Shown piece by piece: positions 32,847 through 40,802 of a stretch of 40,802 bases of DNA. Both the position numbers and the translations under genes were made by a program. The DNA is taken from NCBI GenBank assembly GCA_903844055.1, contig CAIMSF010000104.1, positions 1 through 40,802 on the forward strand, read 5' to 3'. Position 1 is the stretch's first letter; every line of letters starts with the position of its first letter. The DNA comes from an uncultured bacterium. GTDB taxonomy: Bacteria; Bacillota_I; Bacilli_A; Izemoplasmatales; Hujiaoplasmataceae. The notes below the pieces were generated by a model. The model saw only the letters and a program-made list of their open reading frames with translations, was not told the origin of the DNA and did not search any database.

Positions 32847-33674
32847 TTACTCGGCAGTCGATTCGTTGAGGGCGATCGCCGCCGCGACGATCGTGCTGAT
32901 GGTGCCGTCGGCGATCAATTGCGCGATCACCGCGTTCACCGTGGCGAGCAGGTCGGCGTCGCCCTTCTGGACCGCGACGGCGGAGCCGCCTTCGGGATCG
33001 CCGATCAAAAACGGGGCGATGCCGAGTTCCGCATGGTTGGCGACATATCCGTCGGCGACCGCCTTTTCCATGATGACGGCGTCGAGCTGGCCGTCGATCA
33101 GACGGACGACGAGATCGGGGACCTGCTGGATGTACTGACGCTGGGCGAGCGGGAAGGTCGCTTCGGCAAGTTCCTGCTGGATCGCGCCGAGCTGCGCGCC
33201 GACCTTGGCGGAGGCGACGTTGAGGGATGCGGCCGAGGCGTAGGCGGCGACGTCGGCGTCGCGGACCAGGACGACCTGGATCGACTCGTAGTATACCGGC
33301 GAGAAATCGACCCTGAGCGCGCGCTCTTCGGTCGGGGTCATGCCGGCCATCACGAAGTCGACCTTGCCGGCTTCGAGGTCTTCGATGAGGAAATCGAAGC
33401 CCTTGTTGACGACCTTGAGGTTCTTTCCAAGCGCGGCTGCGATGTACTTTGCGATCTCGATGTCGAGTCCGACGATCGTGGTCTTCCCCTCGACTTCGAG
33501 CGGCCATTCATACGGCGGATAATCGGCGGAGGTTCCCATCACGACGTATTCGGTGTACGCTTCGTCGATGACGTAGGTGTAGACGTTGCCGGCGGTCTCG
33601 GCGCAGGCCGAGAGGATCGCGACGGATGAGACGGCGATGATGAAAAGCAGGATGCTGAGCACTTTCTTGAACAT
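32847..33674 (-). CDS. polar amino-acid-binding lipoprotein (periplasmic-binding family 3)
   Basis: 275 aa. Signal peptide with lipobox LSAC (Cys24), then the family 3 start GTSADYPPYEW, GLDIEIAKYIAAALGKNL, DFLIEDLEAGKVDFVMAGMTPTEERA, VDFSPVYYESIQVVL and a C-terminal GTISTIVA. It captures a polar amino acid outside the membrane. The ATG at 33674 with AAGGG upstream is the true start; the long in-frame extension to 34091 runs through the T-box RNA and is not coding. Confidence 0.92.
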   Translation of the reverse strand: MFKKVLSILLFIIAVSSVAILSACAETAGNVYTYVIDEAYTEYVVMGTSADYPPYEWPLEVEGKTTIVGLDIEIAKYIAAALGKNLKVVNKGFDFLIEDLEAGKVDFVMAGMTPTEERALRVDFSPVYYESIQVVLVRDADVAAYASAASLNVASAKVGAQLGAIQQELAEATFPLAQRQYIQQVPDLVVRLIDGQLDAVIMEKAVADGYVANHAELGIAPFLIGDPEGGSAVAVQKGDADLLATVNAVIAQLIADGTISTIVAAAIALNESTAE

Positions 33675-33731
33675 GTTTGTGACTTCCCTTCTATCTCTCA
33701 TTTGTTGGAACCCTATGCGATCGAACGTCCG

Positions 33732-33767
33732 AAAAAAAATCCTTGGCGAACAGACGTTCGCCAAGGA
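33732..33767 (-). terminator. second T-box terminator
   Basis: A perfect 12-pair stem, TCCTTGGCGAAC / GTTCGCCAAGGA (33740-33767), followed by eight T residues on the minus strand. The 5' arm shares CCTTGG with the antiterminator side of module 2. Confidence 0.9.
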
Positions 33768-33877
33768 CGGAGTCAACCGTGGTACCACCTTGATTCCGGA
33801 AACAAGTCCGGCACTCGATGCGGATAACGCCCGCCTGCGTCGGGATCTGTTCGTGGTTCGGAATATGTACGGCGAAT
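33768..33877 (-). promoter_or_regulatory. second T-box module (Stem III and antiterminator, no Stem I)
   Basis: The T-box core AAGGTGGTACCACGG lies at 33777-33791 and continues through TCCGGAATC, identical to module 1 over 21 bases (33781-33801). A Stem III-like GCGGGCGTTATCCGC lies upstream. No AG-bulge, distal loop or specifier loop is visible, so the module lacks its own codon reader. Confidence 0.75.
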
Positions 33878-33907
33878 AAAAAAAGTCCCGGCATGCATGC
33901 CAAGGAC
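33878..33907 (-). terminator. first T-box terminator
   Basis: GTCC..GGCAT / ATGCC..GGAC with a mismatch in the stem (33885-33907), followed by seven T residues (33878-33884) on the minus strand. Less stable than the second terminator. Confidence 0.82.
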
Positions 33908-34097
33908 GATTGCTCGCGGTACCACCTTGATTCCGGAATACTCCGGCTCTCACGCCGTTAACGCCGGCTGACGTCCGAACCGACCGAGTCGATCCAAAAG
34001 CTCCCGAGCTCGTTCGCGCCGTTCCGTTATCGGGCTTCCATCGTCCCCGACTCGCTAGGAATGAAACACGGCCGCTACTACTCCCGTTCAATGCTTT
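33908..34097 (-). promoter_or_regulatory. T-box riboswitch with Stem I, first antiterminator
   Basis: The T-box core AAGGTGGTACCGCG is at 33915-33928. Stem I has the AGTA/GAA loop-E pair (34076-34079 with the strand near 34006-34017), an AG-bulge AGCGAG (34051-34056), and a distal hairpin TCGGG/CCCGA with GATGGAAG. The specifier lies in GAACGAGCTC; it reads CGA (Arg) or GAG (Glu) depending on register, which I cannot fix. The T-box UGGU pairs with a tRNA having discriminator A. It controls the amino-acid transporter. Confidence 0.88.
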
Positions 34098-34103
34098 GAC
34101 ACA

Positions 34104-34131
34104 ATTATATCAGCATTGAGGACGGACGCAA
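34104..34131 (-). promoter_or_regulatory. promoter for the T-box-controlled transporter operon
   Basis: Extended -10 TGATATAAT at 34104-34112, 16-base spacer, -35 TTGCGT at 34126-34131 on the minus strand. Transcription should start near 34097. Confidence 0.7.
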
Positions 34132-34155
34132 GCATTTTTTCTATGAAAACGTTTT

Positions 34156-34932
34156 TTAACGGGGAAGGTCCGCACGGAAGAGCGACGCCGCGTTCTCGTA
34201 CGTACGGCGCTCGACGGTTTCGACGTCGATGCCCTTGATGCGGGCGATTTCGGCGGCCACGAGCGGCACATACTTCGATTCGTTCCGCTGTCCCCGATAC
34301 GGATGGGGGGCGAGATAGGGCGCATCCGTCTCGATCAGAAGGCGGTCGAGCGGAACGACCGCGGCGACTTCCTTGGCGACGCGGGCGTTCTTGAAGGTCA
34401 CCGGTCCGGCGAGCGAGATGTACATCCCGAGGCGAAGGAAATCGGCGGTCGACTCGGCCGACCCGCCGTAACAGTGCATCACGCCTTTCATCCAGGAAGG
34501 CTTGTGCGCGGTCAGTACCGCGATCGTTTCCATCGTCGCCTCGCGCATATGGACGCAGATCGGCTTATGGTATCGGTCCGCCAGTTCGATCTGGCGGATG
34601 AAGGCGGCTGTCTGGACCTCGAGCTTGGTCTTGTCCCAATAGCGGTCGAGGCCGATTTCGCCGACGGCGACGACCTTGGGATGCGAAAGCAGCCGCTCGA
34701 TCGCCTCGAAATCGGCTTCGTCCATCAGGTGGGCGTTTTCGGGATGGAGTCCGACCGCGGCGTAGACGCCTTCATGCGCCTCGGCGATCTCGACCGCCCT
34801 TCGGCTCGATGCGACGTCGTAACCGATGCAGACCATCCGCCGGACGCCGGCCGCTTCGGCGGCGGCGATGACCGTTTCGAGATCGTTGAACAGCAGGTCG
34901 TCGTTCAAATGCACATGGGAATCGAAGTACAT
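34156..34932 (-). CDS. tatD: TatD family metal-dependent deoxyribonuclease
   Basis: 258 aa, standard. A TIM-barrel hydrolase with metal ligands in DSHVHLND, AVGEIGLDRYW, CVHMREATMET, GVMHCYGGSAE and LIETDAPYLAPHPYRGQRNE. TatD enzymes act as 3'-5' exonucleases or D-aminoacyl-tRNA deacylase-like proteins; the cellular role is not settled. GGGAGGTGATG precedes the ATG. Monocistronic, with its own promoter. Confidence 0.95.
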   Translation of the reverse strand: MYFDSHVHLNDDLLFNDLETVIAAAEAAGVRRMVCIGYDVASSRRAVEIAEAHEGVYAAVGLHPENAHLMDEADFEAIERLLSHPKVVAVGEIGLDRYWDKTKLEVQTAAFIRQIELADRYHKPICVHMREATMETIAVLTAHKPSWMKGVMHCYGGSAESTADFLRLGMYISLAGPVTFKNARVAKEVAAVVPLDRLLIETDAPYLAPHPYRGQRNESKYVPLVAAEIARIKGIDVETVERRTYENAASLFRADLPR

Positions 34933-34955
34933 GTCATCACCTCCCGGATAGAAAC

Positions 34956-34985
34956 ATTATACCACGCCGTTCCCCGTAGAAACAA
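34956..34985 (-). promoter_or_regulatory. promoter for tatD
   Basis: Extended -10 TGGTATAAT at 34956-34964, 18-base spacer, -35 TTGTTT at 34980-34985 on the minus strand. The -35 overlaps the tail of the tuf terminator. Confidence 0.7.
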
Positions 34986-35007
34986 AAAAGGATGCTCGCG
35001 CATCCTT
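34984..35007 (-). terminator. terminator after tuf
   Basis: AAGGATGC / GCATCCTT, eight pairs with a four-base loop (34988-35007), followed by TTTTTTG on the minus strand. Confidence 0.85.
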
Positions 35008-35024
35008 GAATGTTTGGGACGATG

Positions 35025-36209
<1,185 letters not shown>

Positions 36210-36265
36210 TTTTGATATTCTCCTTTATGGTTTTTGATGGATTTTTGGGGTTTTCAGTCGATATC

Positions 36266-36294
36266 ATTGTATAACAAGACGATCGATAATGCAA
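36266..36294 (-). promoter_or_regulatory. internal promoter for tuf
   Basis: -10 TACAAT at 36266-36271, 17-base spacer, -35 TTGCAT at 36289-36294 on the minus strand. No terminator separates fusA from tuf, so this adds to str-operon transcription. Confidence 0.6.
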
Positions 36295-36329
36295 GTCTTT
36301 CGTTGGTTCGCCGCAAAAGCGGGACCCGA

Positions 36330-38399
<2,070 letters not shown>

Positions 38400-38417
38400 A
38401 ACGTAATCCTTCCTACC

Positions 38418-38888
38418 TTAGAATCTGTAATGGGCGAAAGCTTTGTTCGCTTCGGCCATCTTGTGCATGTCTTCTTTTTTCTTGACGGAAGCACCTTGGC
38501 CGTTGGCGGCGTCGATGATTTCCTTCGCGAGTCTTTCTTCCATGGTCTTTTCGTTGCGCGAACGCGAGTATTGAACGAGCCATCTGAGGCCGAGAGTGAC
38601 TCTGCGGTCGCTCTTGACTTCGCCCGGAACCTGGTAGTTCTGACCGCCGATGCGGCGGCTTCTGACTTCGAGCAGCGGCATGATGTTGTTGAGCGCGTCG
38701 TTGAACACTTCGACCGGCTCCTTGCTCGTGGTCTCCTTGATGCGGTTGAACGCGTTGTACAGGATGTTCTGGGCCAAGCCCTTCTTGCCTTCGAGCATGA
38801 TGCTGTTGATCAGGCGGGTCACAAGCTTGGAGTTGTAGATCGGGTCCGGCAATACGTCTCTTTTGACGACTTTACCTTTGCGAGGCAT
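38418..38888 (-). CDS. rpsG: ribosomal protein S7
   Basis: 156 aa, standard. [39 protein letters not shown] and the C-terminal [10 protein letters not shown] match S7, the head organiser of the 30S subunit that nucleates 16S rRNA folding. In E. coli it represses its operon; no such element is evident here. Lies 57 bases after rpsL. Confidence 0.98.
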   Translation of the reverse strand: MPRKGKVVKRDVLPDPIYNSKLVTRLINSIMLEGKKGLAQNILYNAFNRIKETTSKEPVEVFNDALNNIMPLLEVRSRRIGGQNYQVPGEVKSDRRVTLGLRWLVQYSRSRNEKTMEERLAKEIIDAANGQGASVKKKEDMHKMAEANKAFAHYRF

Positions 38889-38945
38889 ATGAAATTCCTC
38901 CTTTCGATGTATGATGGAATTTTCTCATTTTTGCTTCAGGTTTTG

Positions 38946-39380
38946 TTACTTTTTCTTGGCCGGAGCCGCTTTTTTCGGTCGCTTTGCTCCATATTTGGAA
39001 CGACCCTGGTTTCTGACGGCAGGTGCGGTGGTGTCGAGCGTTCCACGGATGATGTGGTAACGGACGCCGGGGAGGTCTTTGACACGACCGCCGCGGATCA
39101 GGACAACACTGTGTTCCTGCAGCTTGTGGCCGACGCCGGGGATGTAGGCGTTGACTTCGCCGCCGTTGGAAAGACGGACACGGGCGTACTTGCGGAGCGC
39201 CGAGTTCGGTTTCTTCGGGGTCATCGTCGCGACACGGACGCAAACGCCGCGCTTTTGCGGGCTGTGCAGATCGCTATAGTGCTTCGTCAGGGTGTTGAAC
39301 CCGACGTTCAGCTGCGGAGCCTTCGATTTGCGGACTTTGTCATGACGGCCGTTCTTGATCAGTTGGTTGATTGTTGGCAT
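38946..39380 (-). CDS. rpsL: ribosomal protein S12
   Basis: 144 aa. Decoding-centre protein; [33 protein letters not shown] (Lys42-region, streptomycin-sensitive form) and [26 protein letters not shown] are present, where GHNLQEH is the commoner version (Asn to Lys). A basic tail ends KKAAPAKKK. The ATG at 39380 follows AAAGGAGG by ten bases; an in-frame start nine codons earlier lies before that site. First gene of the str operon. Confidence 0.97.
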   Translation of the reverse strand: MPTINQLIKNGRHDKVRKSKAPQLNVGFNTLTKHYSDLHSPQKRGVCVRVATMTPKKPNSALRKYARVRLSNGGEVNAYIPGVGHKLQEHSVVLIRGGRVKDLPGVRYHIIRGTLDTTAPAVRNQGRSKYGAKRPKKAAPAKKK

Positions 39381-39485
39381 GAAAACATTTCCTCCTTTCA
39401 TACCCACACACCCAGGTGGTGCGCAGGACTCATTTTAATAAGGCTGCTTGCGCAACCTCTTGTTCCATCTTTTTACAGCAACAAC

Positions 39486-39514
39486 ATTATACACCACAGA
39501 CCGAGGCGTGTCAA
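39486..39514 (-). promoter_or_regulatory. consensus promoter of the str operon
   Basis: A perfect -35 TTGACA (39509-39514), 17-base spacer and perfect -10 TATAAT (39486-39491) on the minus strand. The leader to rpsL is about 100 bases with small hairpins (GGTTGC-GCAA-GCAGCC); I recognise no known element in it. Confidence 0.88.
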
Positions 39515-39593
39515 CGATAACTTTCCGCGGTTCGTCCGGTTGATATCGTTTTCATCGATCGGTCGTCCGGCGAGAGGAAGAAAAGGCCTGCAG

Positions 39594-39962
39594 TCAGGTC
39601 GCGGACCGCTCTTCCTGTTCCTTTTCCTGCAGTTCGTAGGCCTTCGCGAGCAGGATCGTCCGGCCGCGCTTGGAGAGGGTGCCGAGGATGCGGAGGATCT
39701 CCGCCGCCTCGAACGCCTCGCCGTAGACCGGCCCGTCCGGTTCCGCGACCAGATCGATCGCGGTGCTGCCGCGCACGAGGTCGTCGACCGACACGCTCAA
39801 GACCCCCGCGATCGCGCGAATCGTCTCAAGCCGCATGTTCTTCGATTTCCGCTGGAACAGGCTGGTCAGCGTGCTGTAGGACAGCCCCGTCGCCGCGCAC
39901 AGGTCCTTGCGGGTCATTCCCTTGCTTTTCATCAACGCATTGATTCGTTCATAGAGATCCAT
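39594..39962 (-). CDS. XRE-family transcriptional regulator
   Basis: 122 aa. N-terminal HTH of the XRE/Cro/C1 type, about residues 4-62: RINALMKSKGMTRKDLCAATGLSYSTLTSLFQRKSKNMRLETIRAIAGVLSVSVDDLV. The C-terminal half (about 75-122) is helical and charged, possibly for dimerisation. It is divergent from the small HTH gene at 40119, and palindromic sites lie between them, as in a repressor/antirepressor switch. A weak hairpin (CCTG/CAGG, then CCTTTTCTT) overlaps its stop codon. It is not an obvious phage neighbourhood. Confidence 0.88.
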   Translation of the reverse strand: MDLYERINALMKSKGMTRKDLCAATGLSYSTLTSLFQRKSKNMRLETIRAIAGVLSVSVDDLVRGSTAIDLVAEPDGPVYGEAFEAAEILRILGTLSKRGRTILLAKAYELQEKEQEERSAT

Positions 39963-39979
39963 TCGAAATCACCCGCTTC

Positions 39980-40009
39980 ATTGTACCATCATCCGGGGAA
40001 GCGGGTAAA
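39980..40009 (-). promoter_or_regulatory. promoter for the XRE regulator
   Basis: Extended -10 TGGTACAAT at 39980-39988, 18-base spacer, -35 TTTACC at 40004-40009 on the minus strand, about 40 bases from the palindromic operator. Confidence 0.6.
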
Positions 40010-40040
40010 CGGGAAAATCGCATTACCGATGTTTATCGCA

Positions 40041-40069
40041 TTGACAATATACGCATTTGCGTATATCAT
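40041..40069 (+). promoter_or_regulatory. promoter for the small HTH gene, with the operator in its spacer
   Basis: -35 TTGACA at 40041-40046, 17-base spacer, -10 TATCAT at 40064-40069 on the plus strand. The palindrome 40047-40066 starts directly after the -35 and runs into the -10. Confidence 0.75.
40047..40066. promoter_or_regulatory. perfect 20-bp palindromic operator
   Basis: ATATACGCA-TT-TGCGTATAT, a perfect 9+2+9 inverted repeat, the size expected for a dimeric XRE repressor. A second imperfect copy, with right arm CGCGTATAT, lies at about 40079-40098. Confidence 0.75.
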
Positions 40070-40118
40070 ATAGTTTAGTTTATGCGTTCGCGTATATTTC
40101 GTTTATCGGAGGTATCCC

Positions 40119-40328
40119 ATGTTCGGCAACCTGATCACGGAAATGGTCGCGCGCGACCTTTCGGAACACGACCTCGCCATCATGCTCGGATGCAGCGTCC
40201 CCGTCGTCCGCAGGAAGCTCTGCGGCGTGGCGCCGTTCACGCTGGGCGACATCGAGATCCTGATGAAGCTGTTCCCGCACCGCCCGTTCGAGTCGCTCTT
40301 TTCGGAGACTGAGGAACCCCGCGGGTAA
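40119..40328 (+). CDS. small HTH protein, Cro-like
   Basis: 69 aa. A single HTH-like domain: EHDLAIMLGCSVPVVRRKLCG followed by VAPFTLGDIEILMKLF and a short tail FESLFSETEE. It resembles the minimal XRE-type repressors seen in phage and mobile elements. CGGAGG lies five bases before the ATG and a strong terminator follows the stop. Together with the divergent XRE gene and shared operator it forms a self-contained regulatory pair. Function is inferred. Confidence 0.75.
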   Translation: MFGNLITEMVARDLSEHDLAIMLGCSVPVVRRKLCGVAPFTLGDIEILMKLFPHRPFESLFSETEEPRG

Positions 40329-40360
40329 GCCATCGCCTCCGCCAGCGAATTCCCATGAGA

Positions 40361-40396
40361 ATCCCCGTCGGGATCGACCCGACGGGGATGTTTTTT
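40361..40396 (+). terminator. terminator after the small HTH gene
   Basis: ATCCCCGTCGGG / CCCGACGGGGAT, 12 pairs with a five-base loop, then G and six T residues on the plus strand. It also lies just beyond the convergent tRNA-Asn 3' end and may stop that transcript. Confidence 0.87.
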
Positions 40397-40400
40397 ATGG

Positions 40401-40477
40401 TGGCGCCCCAACTAGGACTCGAACCTAGGACCCCATGATTAACAGTCATGTGCTCTAACCAACTGAGCTACTGAGGC
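40401..40477 (-). tRNA. tRNA-Asn (anticodon GUU)
   Basis: 77 bases including an encoded CCA. Acceptor GCCTCAG / TTGGGGC, D-arm AGCTCAGTTGGTTAGAGC, anticodon loop CTGTTAA with GTT, T-arm TAGGTTCGAGTCCTA. All arms pair well. It is read from the minus strand, downstream of the rRNA terminator, with its own promoter. Confidence 0.97.
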
Positions 40478-40543
40478 GTTTGAATCGCGATGTCGGGGCT
40501 GGAGCCGCTCGCCGCGGCCGATCAACCGGTGTTTCGCATTTCT

Positions 40544-40571
40544 ATTTTACCGCATTTTTCCATGAATGCAA
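40544..40571 (-). promoter_or_regulatory. promoter for tRNA-Asn
   Basis: -10 TAAAAT at 40544-40549, 16-base spacer, -35 TTGCAT at 40566-40571 on the minus strand. The rest of 40478-40633 holds nothing else I recognise. Confidence 0.55.
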
Positions 40572-40633
40572 CCCCTTTTCGATCGGGTCCGAACGTTTTG
40601 CGAAGATTGCCGCGGCGGGCGCCCGCGAGCACG

Positions 40634-40670
40634 AAAAAACCCCCTTCGGGATCGCTCCCGCGGGGGTTTT
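40634..40670 (-). terminator. terminator of the rRNA operon
   Basis: AAAACCCCC (right arm read on the minus strand) pairs with GGGGGTTTT around an inner CGGGA/TCCCG stem (40636-40670), followed by TTTTTT on the minus strand. Confidence 0.88.
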
Positions 40671-40680
40671 ATGAAGGATT

Positions 40681-40790
40681 GCCTGGCAACGTCCTACTCT
40701 CGCACAAACGTACTACAATCGGCGCTGAAGTGCTTAACTTCCGTGTTCGGTATGGGAACGGGTGTGTCCACTTCGCCATCATCACCAGAC
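40681..40790 (-). rRNA. rrf: 5S ribosomal RNA
   Basis: About 110 bases. 5' GTCTGGTGATGATGGCGAAG and 3' GTTGCCAGGC form the terminal helix; the central CACACCCGTTCCCATACCGA and ACACGGAAGTTAAGC are the conserved loops. It is the last gene of an rRNA operon whose 23S gene must lie just beyond the right edge. The exact ends are approximate by one or two bases. Confidence 0.95.
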
Positions 40791-40802
40791 GATCTTTCAA
40801 AA

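Noticed and set aside
33768-33877. Second complete T-box with its own Stem I
   Set aside because: No AG-bulge, distal GGAAG loop or AGTA/GAA loop-E pair can be found in this 110-base interval.
33675-34091. N-terminal extension of the amino-acid-binding protein
   Set aside because: The frame crosses the T-box and both terminators and lacks any signal peptide; the lipoprotein start at 33674 has its own site.

Overview
The window is a gene-dense stretch of bacterial chromosome, about 58-60% G+C by eye. Nearly every gene is on the minus strand; the exceptions are a Cof-type phosphatase (12067-12891) and a small HTH protein (40119-40328). RbgA, YlxM, GdpP, a T-box leader, and the orders rpsF-ssb-rpsR, gdpP-rplI-dnaB and rpsL-rpsG-fusA-tuf point to the Firmicutes/Mollicutes side of the tree. 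TGA is used freely as a stop, so the code is standard (table 11), which excludes Mycoplasma/Spiroplasma. A high-GC relative of Acholeplasma, Izemoplasma or Erysipelotrichia is my guess; the window cannot settle it. Promoters are strikingly clean (TTGNNN, 16-18 bp, TATAAT), often with an extended -10 TG.

Reading along the minus strand from the right end. A 5S rRNA gene ends an rRNA operon with its own terminator, followed by tRNA-Asn. A divergent pair of small HTH genes shares a palindromic operator. The str operon follows (rpsL, rpsG, fusA, then tuf with an extra promoter), then tatD. An amino-acid ABC transporter (binding protein, permease, ATPase) lies behind an unusual double T-box leader. 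Next come a phosphonate-type ABC transporter (phnD, phnC, phnE, phnE), ychF-pncC, rpsF-ssb-rpsR, a gdpP gene fused in frame to rplI and followed by dnaB, then prfA-prmC, topA, and the signal-recognition-particle set ftsY-ylxM-ffh with a nitroreductase-like gene.

Left of the plus-strand Cof phosphatase is a tight operon: an unknown membrane protein, a soluble FtsK/SftA-type translocase, signal peptidase I, rbgA, rnhB, a HAD phosphatase and tsaC. After it come rpiB-upp-dut, rpsB, tsf, pyrH, frr and the start of uppS.

Most of this is core information processing: ribosomal proteins and assembly, translation factors, replication, topology, protein targeting and nucleotide salvage. The most interesting items are the GdpP-L9 fusion, whose L9 part keeps a perfect internal ribosome binding site; the T-box leader with one Stem I but two antiterminator/terminator modules; the HTH pair with an operator filling the promoter spacer; ribosomal protein S2 with a Pro/Ala linker and a SAP/Rho_N-like tail; and an uncharacterised membrane protein at the head of the sftA operon. 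I saw no CRISPR array, transposase, integrase or obvious prophage.
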